Assembly: GCF_049803835.1 (NCBI RefSeq)
Contig: NZ_JBNAGK010000001.1
Coordinates: forward strand, 618,485-682,484
Direction of reading: 5' to 3'
DNA: 64,000 bases
Source of the DNA: Pacificoceanicola sp049803835
Lineage (GTDB): Bacteria; Pseudomonadota; Alphaproteobacteria; Rhodobacterales; Rhodobacteraceae
Positions 15,782 through 24,561 of the stretch are shown in pieces. The notes under the pieces were generated by a model. That model had not been told where the DNA came from, made no database searches, and was given only the letters and a program-made list of their open reading frames with translations. The position numbers were made by a program, and so were the translations under genes. Numbering within the stretch: the first letter of the stretch is position 1; each line of letters starts with the position of its first letter.

Positions 15782-17467
15782 TCAGCCAAGGAGCCTGCGT
15801 GCGATGACCTGCGCCTGGATCTCGCCTGCACCCTCGAAGATGTTGAGGATGCGGGCGTCGCAGAGGATGCGGCTCACGGTGTATTCCAGCGCAAAGCCGT
15901 TACCGCCGTGGATCTGCAGCGCGTTGTCCGCCGCCGCCCAGGCGACGCGGGCGCCGAGCAGCTTGGCCATACCCGCTTCGAGGTCGCAGCGCACGCCGTG
16001 GTCCTTCTCCCAGGCGGAGAAATAGGTCAGCTGGCGGGCGATCATGATCTCCACCGCCATCATGGCGAGCTTGCCCGACACACGCGGGAAAGCGATCAGC
16101 GATTTGCCGAACTGCTTGCGGTCCTGCGCGTACTTCATGCCGACGTCCAATGCGGCCTGCGCCACGCCGATGGCGCGGGCGGCGGTCTGGATGCGGGCGG
16201 ATTCGAAGGTCTCCATGAGTTGCTTGAAGCCCTTGCCTTCCTCGCCGCCGAGCAGGTTCTCGCCCTTGACGTGGAAGCCGTCGAAGCCGAGTTCGTACTC
16301 CTTCATGCCGCGATAGCCGAGCACCTCGATCTCGCCGCCGGTCATGCCTTCGGTCGGAAAGGGGTGTTCATCCGTCCCGGGGGTCTTCTCCGCAAGGAAC
16401 ATGCTGAGGCCCTTGTAATCCGAGGTGTTCGGATCGGTCCGGGCGAGAAGGGTCATGACATGGGCGCGGGCGGCGTGGGTGATCCAGGTCTTGTTGCCGG
16501 TGATGGTGTAATCGCCGTTCTCGTCCTTGACGGCGCGGGTGCGCAGCGAGCCGAGGTCGGAGCCGGTGTTCGGTTCGGTGAACACGGCGGTCGGGAGTTT
16601 CTCGCCGGAGGCGAAGGCAGGCAGCCACTTCTGTTTCTGCTCCTCCGTACCGCCCGCGAGGATCAGCTCGGCGGCGATCTCCGAGCGGGTGCCGAGTGAG
16701 CCGACGCCGATGTAACCCCGCGAGAGTTCCTCGGAGACAACGCACATGGAGGCCTTCGACAGGCCGAGGCCGCCATATTCCTCCGGGATGGTCAGGCCAA
16801 AGACACCCATTTCGGACAGCTCTTCGATGATCTCCATCGGGATCAGCTGGTCCTTCAGGTGCCATTCATGGGCGAAGGGCTCGACCTTTTCCACGGCATA
16901 GCGGCGGAATTGCTCGCGGATCATCTCCAGCTCTTCGTCGAGGCCGGTCTTGCCCACGGTGATCTCGGCGGATTGCTCTTCCATCAGCTCCACGAGCCGG
17001 GTGCGGGCCGGGATCGAGTTCGCCTCATACATCAGCGTGCTGATTTCGGGGGTGTTCATCACCGCAATTTCGCTCTCGGTGAGGCCAAGATCGCGCAGGC
17101 GGATGAATTCGCCCTGGTTCATCGGGATGCCGCCACGGATCTGCGCGAGGTATTCGCCAAAGCCGATCTGCAGGATCAATTGCTCGATTTCACCAAACGC
17201 GCCGTTTGCGGTCTGCCGCTCCGCCCATTTCTGCATTTGCCGCAGGGCTTCGAGGTAGGTGGCGAGCCAGGCGAGGCCGTGGGCGACGGTCTGGTTCGCC
17301 TCCAGCAGACTGCCGGAGACGCGGCCATCGAGGCTGACCAGATCGCGCACATGGGCGCGGGCGCTTTCGAACACCTGTTCGACCGGGGCAATTGCCGCGC
17401 CGGTCAGGGTCAGCAGGTCGGGAAGAAGGGCGCCCGCCCGAGGCGGGGTCTGTCCATCATGTGCCAT
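15782..17467 (-). CDS. mcd: (2S)-methylsuccinyl-CoA dehydrogenase
   Basis: The 561-aa protein is an acyl-CoA dehydrogenase with an extra N-terminal helical region of about 170 residues. That layout distinguishes Mcd of the ethylmalonyl-CoA pathway from ordinary 380-aa enzymes. The core shows VFTEPNTGSDLGSLRT, GNKTWITHAA, QDRKQFGKSLIAFPRV and the C-terminal LQIHGGNGFALEYTVSRILCDARILNIFEGAGEIQ. Mcd oxidises methylsuccinyl-CoA to mesaconyl-CoA during acetyl-CoA assimilation and is FAD dependent. Ccr, Ecm and other pathway genes are not in this window. It is transcribed alone, divergent from tauE. Assignment rests on length and N-terminal extension. Confidence 0.85.
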   Translation of the reverse strand: MAHDGQTPPRAGALLPDLLTLTGAAIAPVEQVFESARAHVRDLVSLDGRVSGSLLEANQTVAHGLAWLATYLEALRQMQKWAERQTANGAFGEIEQLILQIGFGEYLAQIRGGIPMNQGEFIRLRDLGLTESEIAVMNTPEISTLMYEANSIPARTRLVELMEEQSAEITVGKTGLDEELEMIREQFRRYAVEKVEPFAHEWHLKDQLIPMEIIEELSEMGVFGLTIPEEYGGLGLSKASMCVVSEELSRGYIGVGSLGTRSEIAAELILAGGTEEQKQKWLPAFASGEKLPTAVFTEPNTGSDLGSLRTRAVKDENGDYTITGNKTWITHAARAHVMTLLARTDPNTSDYKGLSMFLAEKTPGTDEHPFPTEGMTGGEIEVLGYRGMKEYELGFDGFHVKGENLLGGEEGKGFKQLMETFESARIQTAARAIGVAQAALDVGMKYAQDRKQFGKSLIAFPRVSGKLAMMAVEIMIARQLTYFSAWEKDHGVRCDLEAGMAKLLGARVAWAAADNALQIHGGNGFALEYTVSRILCDARILNIFEGAGEIQAQVIARRLLG

Positions 17468-17616
17468 GAATCACGTCCTCTTTTATCGGTTCGGGGTTGC
17501 TTAGCCAGTTTGCAGTTGCAGCGCAACAAAAATACCCATGAATGCGGTTTATTGTTCAAAAGTTGCGCGTGCGATTTTTGCGGTGCAGCGGAAACCGCCG
17601 TGTTATGGGGCGTGGC

Positions 17617-18384
17617 ATGAACGCGCTTCTTCCGGAACTCACCCCCGGCCTGTGGCTCGCGGCCATAGGCATCGCCTTTGTTGCAGGCATTGTCAAAGGC
17701 ATGGTCGGTTTTGCCATGCCGATGATTCTCGTCTCCGGCCTCTCCTCCTTCCTGCCGCCGCAGCTGGCGCTGGCCGGGCTGATCCTGCCGACTGTGGTGA
17801 CCAACGGCATGCAGGCGCTGCGGCAGGGCCCGAAGGCGGCGGTGCAGTCGGTGAAACGCTTCCGGCGGTTCCTGCTGGTCGGGCTGGTGTTCCTGCTGGC
17901 GTCGTCGATGCTGGTCTCGGTGCTGCCAACGCGGGTGTTCCTGCTGGCGATCGGGGTGCCGGTGGTGGGTTTCGTGATCCTGCAACTCTCCGGCTGGACG
18001 CCGAAACTGGCGGCGGAGAACCCGCGGCTGGAGATGGGCATCGGCGCCTTTGCGGGGTTCATCGGCGGCGTGTCGGGGGTCTGGGGGCCGCCGACGGTGG
18101 CCTACCTGACCGCGCTGGGCACCGAAAAACGCGAACAGATGCGCGTACAGGGCGTGATCTACGGCCTTGGTGCGGTGGCGCTGTTCGTGGCGCATATCGG
18201 CTCCGGCATCCTGAACACGCGCACGGTCTGGCTGTCTCTGGCGCTTCTGCCGCCTGCGGTGATCGGCATGTGGCTGGGCGGGATGGTGCAGGACCGGATT
18301 GACCAGAAAGCCTTCCGCAAGGCGACCCTCGTGGTGCTGCTGGTGGCAGGGCTGAACCTGCTGCGGCGCGCGATGATGGGCTGA
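17617..18384 (+). CDS. TauE/SafE-family sulfite/organosulfonate exporter
   Basis: The 255-aa integral membrane protein has about eight hydrophobic segments, with the family's GIVKGMVGFAMPMILV near the N-terminus and the duplicated motif AGFIGGVSGVWGPPTVAYL in the second half. TauE-type proteins move small anions such as sulfite, sulfoacetate or related sulfonates across the inner membrane. The start at 17617 gives the usual N-terminus; ATG 17605 in the same frame is an alternative. A TTGTTCA word at 17552-17558 resembles the palindrome halves around the MarR-type gene. Substrate is not determinable from sequence. Confidence 0.85.
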   Translation: MNALLPELTPGLWLAAIGIAFVAGIVKGMVGFAMPMILVSGLSSFLPPQLALAGLILPTVVTNGMQALRQGPKAAVQSVKRFRRFLLVGLVFLLASSMLVSVLPTRVFLLAIGVPVVGFVILQLSGWTPKLAAENPRLEMGIGAFAGFIGGVSGVWGPPTVAYLTALGTEKREQMRVQGVIYGLGAVALFVAHIGSGILNTRTVWLSLALLPPAVIGMWLGGMVQDRIDQKAFRKATLVVLLVAGLNLLRRAMMG

Positions 18385-18474
18385 AAAAGATTCAGCCTGG
18401 ACCGAACGGATTGAACAAACCCGTGACTTCCGCGATTCCGGGGCCATATTGGGCCGGGAAACCGGAGGATTGGC

Positions 18475-18927
18475 ATGGCGGATCAGGCGCGGGTCAGGGC
18501 AGAGTTCATCGAGAAGGTCGGGTTGATCGTGCAGAACGACAAGCTGCCGCGCATCGCGGGGCGGGTGCTCGGGCTGTTGATTCACGACGGCGGGCCGGTG
18601 TCTTTCGGTGCGCTGGCGGAGGAGTTGCAGGTCAGCCGGGGCAGCGTGAGCACCGCGACTCGGGCGCTGGAGGAGCGCGGTCTGATCCGGCGGGTCGGCG
18701 TGCCCGGCGAGCGGCAGGATTTCTTCCAGCTTTCGGACAGCCCTTACGTGAACCTGATGCGCCATGTGCATACGACTTTGGCGCGCAATTGCGCCGAAGT
18801 GCGCGGGACTTTGACGGAGCTCGACGACGGACCGGCGCGGGAGCGGGTACAGGCCTTTGCCGAGTTTTACCAGACATTGAGCACCTGGGCGGCGGAGTGC
18901 GTCGACCGGCTCGAATCCCGGAAATGA
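18475..18927 (+). CDS. MarR/GbsR-type transcriptional regulator
   Basis: The 150-aa protein has a winged helix-turn-helix: RIAGRVLGLLIHDGGPVSF, LAEELQVSRGSVSTATRAL (recognition region, about residues 47-65) and the wing RRVGVPGERQDFF. The N- and C-terminal helices would form the dimer interface. It sits directly before an RND efflux adaptor and pump, and a palindrome TTGTTCA-N7-TGAACAA lies between them, so it is probably their local repressor. A single TGAACAA at 18412-18418, 57 bases before its own start, hints at autoregulation. Confidence 0.85.
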   Translation: MADQARVRAEFIEKVGLIVQNDKLPRIAGRVLGLLIHDGGPVSFGALAEELQVSRGSVSTATRALEERGLIRRVGVPGERQDFFQLSDSPYVNLMRHVHTTLARNCAEVRGTLTELDDGPARERVQAFAEFYQTLSTWAAECVDRLESRK

Positions 18928-18966
18928 TCCGGTCCGGCGGCCATTGTGCGGTTTTGCTGCCACAAT

Positions 18967-18991
18967 TGTTCATTTTGTACTGAACAAAATG
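18967..18991 (+). promoter_or_regulatory. palindromic operator before the RND efflux operon
   Basis: TTGTTCA (18967-18973) and TGAACAA (18981-18987) form a 7-bp palindrome. An overlapping alternative pairs CATTTTGT (18971-18978) with ACAAAATG (18984-18991). It lies between the MarR-type gene and the adaptor gene, the expected place for that regulator's site. Confidence 0.55.
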
Positions 18992-19058
18992 GTTGAAACG
19001 CTGCCTGCGCAGCGTATCTAAGCCCGAGACCCGCCATTCCCAGTCCGAGACTCGCCCA

Positions 19059-20252
19059 ATGACCCAGACCCGCCTTGCCGCGCTTGCCGCGTTGATCTTC
19101 TCGCTTGCAGTGCCCGCAGTCGCCCAGGAGGACGCAGTGCCCCTGCCGCATGTCACGGTCGCGCGGGCGGTGTCCGCCGAGCTGGTCGACGCGGTGACTG
19201 TCTCGGGCAGCACGACGCCCCGGCAGGAGGTGCTGATCTTCCCGCGCATCAGCGGTTACGCCTATGTCAGCCTCGATGCCGAGGCCGGTGACGTGGTCAA
19301 GGCGGGCGATGTTCTGGCGCGGATGGAGACCCGGGTGCTGGAACAGCAGCTGGCTCAGGCGAAGGCCGAGGCGAGCAGCGCGGCGGCCTCCGTCCGGCAG
19401 GCGCAGAGCCAGATCGATTCATCGAACGCAACGCTGGTCAACGAAGAGGCCAAGCTGAAGCGGGCGCAGCAGCTCTCGCAGCGCGGCAACCTCGCCAACG
19501 CCGATCTCGACGCGGCACAGGCCAGCGCGGAGGCGGCGCGGGCTGCGGCGGCATCGGCGCAGGACGGGCTTGCGGCAGCGGAGGCCTCTGAGGAGCGGGC
19601 GCGGGCGGCGGTGGATATCGCGCAGTCGAACCTCGACAATGCGACCGTGACCGCGCCGGTGGACGGGCTGGTGCTCGCCCGGAGTGGCAATATCGGCATG
19701 ATTGCCGGGACCGGGGGCGATCCGCTGTACCGCATGGCCGCCGATGGTGTGATCGAGGTCGAAGCCGAGGTGATCGAGACCGCGCTGGGCCGGATTGCCG
19801 TGGGTGATCCGGTCAAGTTGCAGATTGCCGGTGTCGGCCCGGCGGAGGGGCGCGTGCGCCTGATCTCGCCATCCGTGGACCGGGCAACGCGGCTGGGCGA
19901 GGTGCTGATCGAGGTACTGGACCTGGGCGCGATCCCCTCCGGTGCCTTTGCTAGCGGCGACGTCATCGTGGACCGGCACGACGGGCTGACCGTTCCGGCC
20001 TCCGCCGTGCTGAGCGACGGTGCGGAGACCTATGTTCTGCTTATCGGCGATGACGGAGTTGTCGCGCGGGTGCCCGTGCAGGCGGGTCTGCTGACCGGCG
20101 AAAGGCGCGAGGTGCTGAGCGGACTGGACGAGGGGGATGTCGTGATGCTGCGCGCCGGGACGTTCTTCGCCGATGGTGACAAGGTCGAGCCGGTGTTCCC
20201 GACAGACTCGGCGCAGGGCCAGACTGCCAAAGCCGGGGAGGCCGCGCAATGA
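19059..20252 (+). CDS. RND efflux periplasmic adaptor (membrane fusion protein)
   Basis: The 397-aa protein has a cleavable signal (about 1-22, ending PAVAQ). It shows the MFP layout: a barrel-sandwich half (ISGYAYVSLDAEAGDVVKAGDVLARME), an Ala/Gln-rich alpha-hairpin (about 85-190), the second lipoyl half (NATVTAPVDGLVLARSG) and a beta-barrel plus membrane-proximal domain. It links the inner-membrane pump to an outer-membrane channel, which is not encoded here. The start at 19059 begins the signal peptide. Its stop overlaps the pump start (ATGA), so the pair is translationally coupled downstream of the MarR-type gene. Confidence 0.92.
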   Translation: MTQTRLAALAALIFSLAVPAVAQEDAVPLPHVTVARAVSAELVDAVTVSGSTTPRQEVLIFPRISGYAYVSLDAEAGDVVKAGDVLARMETRVLEQQLAQAKAEASSAAASVRQAQSQIDSSNATLVNEEAKLKRAQQLSQRGNLANADLDAAQASAEAARAAAASAQDGLAAAEASEERARAAVDIAQSNLDNATVTAPVDGLVLARSGNIGMIAGTGGDPLYRMAADGVIEVEAEVIETALGRIAVGDPVKLQIAGVGPAEGRVRLISPSVDRATRLGEVLIEVLDLGAIPSGAFASGDVIVDRHDGLTVPASAVLSDGAETYVLLIGDDGVVARVPVQAGLLTGERREVLSGLDEGDVVMLRAGTFFADGDKVEPVFPTDSAQGQTAKAGEAAQ

Positions 20253-23200
20253 ACATGTCGACCTGGGCGATCCGCTCGCCGATCATGCCGGTTGCGCTCT
20301 TCCTCGTGCTCTGCGTCGCGGGGCTGTTCGGGTTCAAGTCCCTGCCGGTGACCGACATGCCGAACGTCGACATCCCGGTGGTGTCTGTGACGGTGACCCA
20401 GCCGGGGGCGGCGCCCTCGGAGATCGTCAACCAGATCATCAAGCCGATCGAGGATTCGATCCGGGACGTCAACGGCGTGGACGAGATCAACGCCACGGCC
20501 TCGGATTCTCTGGCGTCGATCACGGTGAACTTCGACCTCGGGATCGAGATCGCAACGGCGGTCGCCGACATCAAGGACGCGGTGGACAGCGTGCGCGGCG
20601 ACCTGCCGGACGGCATCGACGAGCCGCAGGTGACGCGGGTGGACGTGATCGGCCAGCCAATCCTGTCCTACGCGGTCTCGGACCCGACTCGCAGCATAGA
20701 GGAACTGAGCTACTTCGTGGACGACGTGGTGTCGCGCGAGGTGGGCACCGCGACTGGCGTGGGCGAGGTGTCCCGAAAGGGCGGCGCGGACCGGGCCATC
20801 GAGGTGGAACTCGATCCGAACCGCCTGCTGGCGCTCGGCCTGACCGCGACCAGCGTGAACGACCAGGTGCGCGCGGCGAACGTCAACCTCGGCGGTGGCT
20901 CCGGCTCGCTCGCGGGGCAGGAATACGCCATCCGGGCGCTGGGCTCGGCGGATACGCTGGAGGCCCTGGCGGAGACGGCCATCCTGACGCCGGCGGGCTC
21001 GACGGTGAAACTTTCCGATCTCGGGCGGGTCAAGGACGGCTCGGAGGAGACCAAGAGCTTTGCCCTGCTCGACGGCAACCCGGTGGTCTCCATCGGTGTG
21101 TTCCGCGCCAGCGGCGCCAGCGACCTGATCGCGGGCGACGCGGCGAAGGAGAAGATCGCGGACCTGGCGAAGGCCTACCCGGACGTGACCTTCACCCTGA
21201 TCGACGATGCGACGGTCTACACCGAAGGCAGCTACCACGCGGCCATGGACACGCTGTACGAGGGCGCGTTCCTCGCGGTGTTCGTGGTGTTCCTGTTCCT
21301 GCGCAACTGGCGGGCGACGCTGATTACCGCGCTGGCCCTGCCGCTGTCGATCATTCCGACCTTCATCGTGATGAACATGCTGGGGTTTTCGCTGAACACC
21401 GTCTCGCTGCTCGGGATCACGCTGGTGACCGGCATCCTCGTCGACGATGCCATCGTCGAGATCGAGAACATCGTGCGGCACATCCACATGGGCAAACCGG
21501 CCTATGAGGCGTCCGAGGAGGCGGCGGACGAGATCGGGATGACGGTGATCGCCATCAGCTTCACCATCGTTGCGGTCTTTGCCCCGGTCAGCTTCATGTC
21601 CGGGATCGGCGGTCAGTTCTTCGAGCAATTCGGCCTGACCGTAGCCGTCGCGGTGCTGTTTTCGCTCCTCGTGGCGCGGCTGATCACGCCGATGCTGGCG
21701 GCCTATTTCCTCAAGGATGGCGGCCCGGCGGAGGAGGAGAAAGACGGCTTCCTGATGCGCGCCTACATGCGGCTTCTCAACTGGACGCTGCACCACAGGC
21801 TCATCACGCTTGTCGCGGGTCTGGGGATCTTTGCCGGGTCGATCTATTCGGCGACGCTGCTGCCGTCGGAATTTGTCCCGGCCTCCGACACGGGTCGGAG
21901 CATCATCTCCGTCGAACTGCCTCCGGGCGTGAAGATCGGCGACATGCGCGAGACGGCGCTGGCGATCACCAGCCGGGTGGAGGACGTGCCGGAGGTGACC
22001 TCCGTCTACGTGAATGCGACCAGCGAGACTGACGCGCGGGTGACGGTAAACTTCGGGCAGAAGGATTCGCGGGACCGCGGGTTCCGGGAGATCGAGGCCG
22101 ATATTTCCGCGGCGATTGCCGATGTGCCCGACGCAAGGGTGATCGTCTCCGAGACCGGGCAGCGGGACGTGCAGCTGAACATCCTCGGCGACAGCCAGGA
22201 GTCCGTGGCCGCGGCGGCGGGTGCCCTGGCCAAGCAGATCAACGCCCTGCCGGACCTGGTGGACGCGCAGACCGACGCGGCGCTGGTGCGGCCCGAGATC
22301 CGCATCACCCCGCGTCCCGAGCAGGCGGCGGAGCTGGGTGTCAGCGCCTCTGCCCTGGCCTCCACCATCCGTATCGCGACCCTGGGCGAGAGCGGGGCGA
22401 ACGTGGCCAAATTCAACGCCGGTGATCGGCAGGTGCCCATCGTGGTGCGGATGAAGGAGGAGGTCCGCGACGACCTTTCGCAGATGCGCGGGCTGCGCGT
22501 GACGTCAAGCCTTGGCGGTCAGGTGCCTCTGGAAGCCGTCGCCGAGTTCTCGCTCTCGGCGGGGGCCAGCACCATCAGCCGCGTCGACGGGCGCTTCAGC
22601 ACGACCGTGTCCGCGAACCTTGCCCCCGGCGCGGTGCTTGGACCGGCGACACAGGCGGTCTATGCGCTCCCTGCCGCCACGGACATGCCGGACGGCACGG
22701 AAATAGCCGCCTCCGGCGACGCCAAGGTCATGGCGGATATCTTCGGGCAGTTCGCGCTGGCCATGTTGGCGGGTATCCTGCTGGTCTATGTCGTCCTTGT
22801 CGTGCTGTTCGAGAGCTTCGTGACGCCGGTGACGATCCTGCTGTCGCTGCCGTTGGCCATCGGGGGGGCGATCTTTGCCCTGTACCTGACGGACAATGCC
22901 ATCGGCCTGTCTGTGATCATCGGCTTCCTGATGCTCATGGGGATCGTGACGAAGAACGCCATCATGCTGGTGGAGTTCGCCCTCGACGCCATGGCGGAAG
23001 GGGTCGGCAAGGCGGAGGCCATGCTGGATGCCTGCCACAAGCGCGCCCGGCCGATCATCATGACGACGATTGCCATGACGGCGGGCATGGTGCCTTCGGC
23101 ATTGGCCTTCGGCACCGGCGGCGAGTTCCGCTCGCCCATGGCCATCGCGGTGATCGGCGGCCTGCTGCTGTCGACGATGCTGAGCCTCGTGTTCGTGCCG

Positions 23201-23299
23201 TCTCTGTTCAGCCTGATCGACGGCGGACGCCGCCGGGGCACCGCGCTGCTGGTGCGCCTGCTCGGCATCAACGCGCCCGGCAAGGCGGAAGCGGCGTGA
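20249..23299 (+). CDS. RND multidrug efflux permease (AcrB/MexB-like)
   Basis: The 1016-aa inner-membrane transporter has 12 hydrophobic segments in the 1 + 5 + 1 + 5 arrangement with two large periplasmic loops. The N-terminus (MNMSTWAIRSPIMPVALFLV), GITLVTGILVDDAIVEIENIVRH, with the Asp-Asp proton relay of TM4, and the corresponding second-half segment ending GIVTKNAIMLVEFA are hallmarks of HAE-type pumps. It exports hydrophobic compounds using the proton gradient together with the upstream adaptor. The gene ends 15 bases from the convergent end of the family array. Substrates are unknown. Confidence 0.93.
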   Translation: MNMSTWAIRSPIMPVALFLVLCVAGLFGFKSLPVTDMPNVDIPVVSVTVTQPGAAPSEIVNQIIKPIEDSIRDVNGVDEINATASDSLASITVNFDLGIEIATAVADIKDAVDSVRGDLPDGIDEPQVTRVDVIGQPILSYAVSDPTRSIEELSYFVDDVVSREVGTATGVGEVSRKGGADRAIEVELDPNRLLALGLTATSVNDQVRAANVNLGGGSGSLAGQEYAIRALGSADTLEALAETAILTPAGSTVKLSDLGRVKDGSEETKSFALLDGNPVVSIGVFRASGASDLIAGDAAKEKIADLAKAYPDVTFTLIDDATVYTEGSYHAAMDTLYEGAFLAVFVVFLFLRNWRATLITALALPLSIIPTFIVMNMLGFSLNTVSLLGITLVTGILVDDAIVEIENIVRHIHMGKPAYEASEEAADEIGMTVIAISFTIVAVFAPVSFMSGIGGQFFEQFGLTVAVAVLFSLLVARLITPMLAAYFLKDGGPAEEEKDGFLMRAYMRLLNWTLHHRLITLVAGLGIFAGSIYSATLLPSEFVPASDTGRSIISVELPPGVKIGDMRETALAITSRVEDVPEVTSVYVNATSETDARVTVNFGQKDSRDRGFREIEADISAAIADVPDARVIVSETGQRDVQLNILGDSQESVAAAAGALAKQINALPDLVDAQTDAALVRPEIRITPRPEQAAELGVSASALASTIRIATLGESGANVAKFNAGDRQVPIVVRMKEEVRDDLSQMRGLRVTSSLGGQVPLEAVAEFSLSAGASTISRVDGRFSTTVSANLAPGAVLGPATQAVYALPAATDMPDGTEIAASGDAKVMADIFGQFALAMLAGILLVYVVLVVLFESFVTPVTILLSLPLAIGGAIFALYLTDNAIGLSVIIGFLMLMGIVTKNAIMLVEFALDAMAEGVGKAEAMLDACHKRARPIIMTTIAMTAGMVPSALAFGTGGEFRSPMAIAVIGGLLLSTMLSLVFVPSLFSLIDGGRRRGTALLVRLLGINAPGKAEAA

Positions 23300-23314
23300 T
23301 CGAACGCCGCCCGC

Positions 23315-24520
23315 CTACCGCGCCCTGATCAGCGCCTCCAGCGCGTCGAGGCGGGCATCCTGCTCGGCGAGACGCGCCCGGAGTGCGGCGTTCTCGTCCT
23401 TGCGGGCGCTCAGTTCGGCCTCCTGCTCCAGCGTGTAGAGCGTCAGTTCCTCGACCTTCTTGAGGAGTGTCAACTGCATGGTGGTCATGTCGAGCCCCTC
23501 CGCCCTGATCTGCGCCGCCGACGGCACCTCGGGCAGGTGGCTGTTGGCGGCGATGAAGTCTTTGACCTCCGACAGGGGCCGCAGGGCGTAATTCTCGCCG
23601 AAGACGTAATCCGGCACGTTCAGCAGTGTGCCCCCGACCGTAAACCCGCCCTGTACCGTCAGCAGACCCTCCGCCGTCAACGTCATCTCTGGCCCGTCTG
23701 CCACGCCATCGGTGATGATGAAGCGGTTGGGGGAGGCCTGTTCGTGGGAGAAAAACCAGGTGGTGCCGGCGTTGGTGTTGTCCAGCGTGAAGTAGGACCC
23801 ACCATTGTTCGTCATCTTGAACATCTCGCGGACGGCGGGCGTTGTAGTCGAGTTCCTGACGTGAATACGGGCGTCGTCCAGGCGAACGACATTCAAGGCG
23901 GCATCCGGGGTGGATGTTCCCACGCCGACATCGCCGCTTTCCCCTATTGCCAACGCTGCGCTGGGCGCACCGGACCGCACTATGAACGGACTCCGGATGG
24001 ATGGATGCTCTTGCAGCTTGAAGCCGAGCGAGTCGACGTTCAGCCCCCAGGAGAAATAAGCATTTCCCTGCTGAATCCGGATCGCAGGGGTGTCCGACAC
24101 AACGTGCAGGGTCGCCTGTGGTATCAAGGTGCCAACTCCGACACTGCCGATGCGATTGACGACCAGGCTGTTCTCCGGCGCGGTTTCCAGAATGCGGAAG
24201 ATCTGATTGCCGCTGTCCACGTCTCGAACGGCGAAATAGGAGTCCGAACCACTTGTTCTCCCATTGGTTTCGATCGCCCAGTCCCGGGTGGGAAAATCTA
24301 TGCCGTCCGAGGTATCCTCGAACAACAGAACCGGGTTGGAATTCTTGATCTTCAGGTCGACGCCGTCCAGAAAGCTCTCGCTACCCGTGCAGGCGGTGCC
24401 GACGCAGAGGTTGCCATCGACGCTGTGGTCCCCGCTCAGAACCGTCTGGGCCAAGGATGGCATGGGCGCGAGGGCAATGGTAACGGACAAACTGGCAATC
24501 AGGGCGCGAGCGAACGTCAT
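23315..24520 (-). CDS. secreted tail-fibre-like family protein, array copy A
   Basis: The 401-aa product has a signal peptide (1-25, ending PSLAQ), a Cys pair in LCVGTAC (39-44), VGVGTLIPQATLHV (127-140) and a second VGVGTSTPDAALNV. REMFKMTNNGGSYFTL (231-246) and a type I central module follow (RFIITDGVADGPEMTL, LLTVQGGFTVGGT). The C-terminus has NVPDYVFG (301-308), HLPEVPSA (328-335), LLKKVEELTLYTLEQE and a coiled coil (about 362-400). Such endings resemble unnamed tail-fibre-domain proteins. The N-terminal half is most like copy C. Start 24520 has AAGGT upstream and begins the signal peptide; an in-frame ATG at 24565 would spoil it. It lies 41 bases after copy B and may share its transcript. 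Function unknown. Confidence 0.82.
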   Translation of the reverse strand: MTFARALIASLSVTIALAPMPSLAQTVLSGDHSVDGNLCVGTACTGSESFLDGVDLKIKNSNPVLLFEDTSDGIDFPTRDWAIETNGRTSGSDSYFAVRDVDSGNQIFRILETAPENSLVVNRIGSVGVGTLIPQATLHVVSDTPAIRIQQGNAYFSWGLNVDSLGFKLQEHPSIRSPFIVRSGAPSAALAIGESGDVGVGTSTPDAALNVVRLDDARIHVRNSTTTPAVREMFKMTNNGGSYFTLDNTNAGTTWFFSHEQASPNRFIITDGVADGPEMTLTAEGLLTVQGGFTVGGTLLNVPDYVFGENYALRPLSEVKDFIAANSHLPEVPSAAQIRAEGLDMTTMQLTLLKKVEELTLYTLEQEAELSARKDENAALRARLAEQDARLDALEALIRAR

Positions 24521-24561
24521 CGTGTCTACCTTCTTCAATACATGACGGGACGGCGCGTGGT

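Noticed and set aside
20030..21796. Long antisense open frame across the RND adaptor and pump
   Set aside because: His/Arg-rich composition typical of the complementary frame of a high-GC gene; the sense gene is an unmistakable RND transporter.
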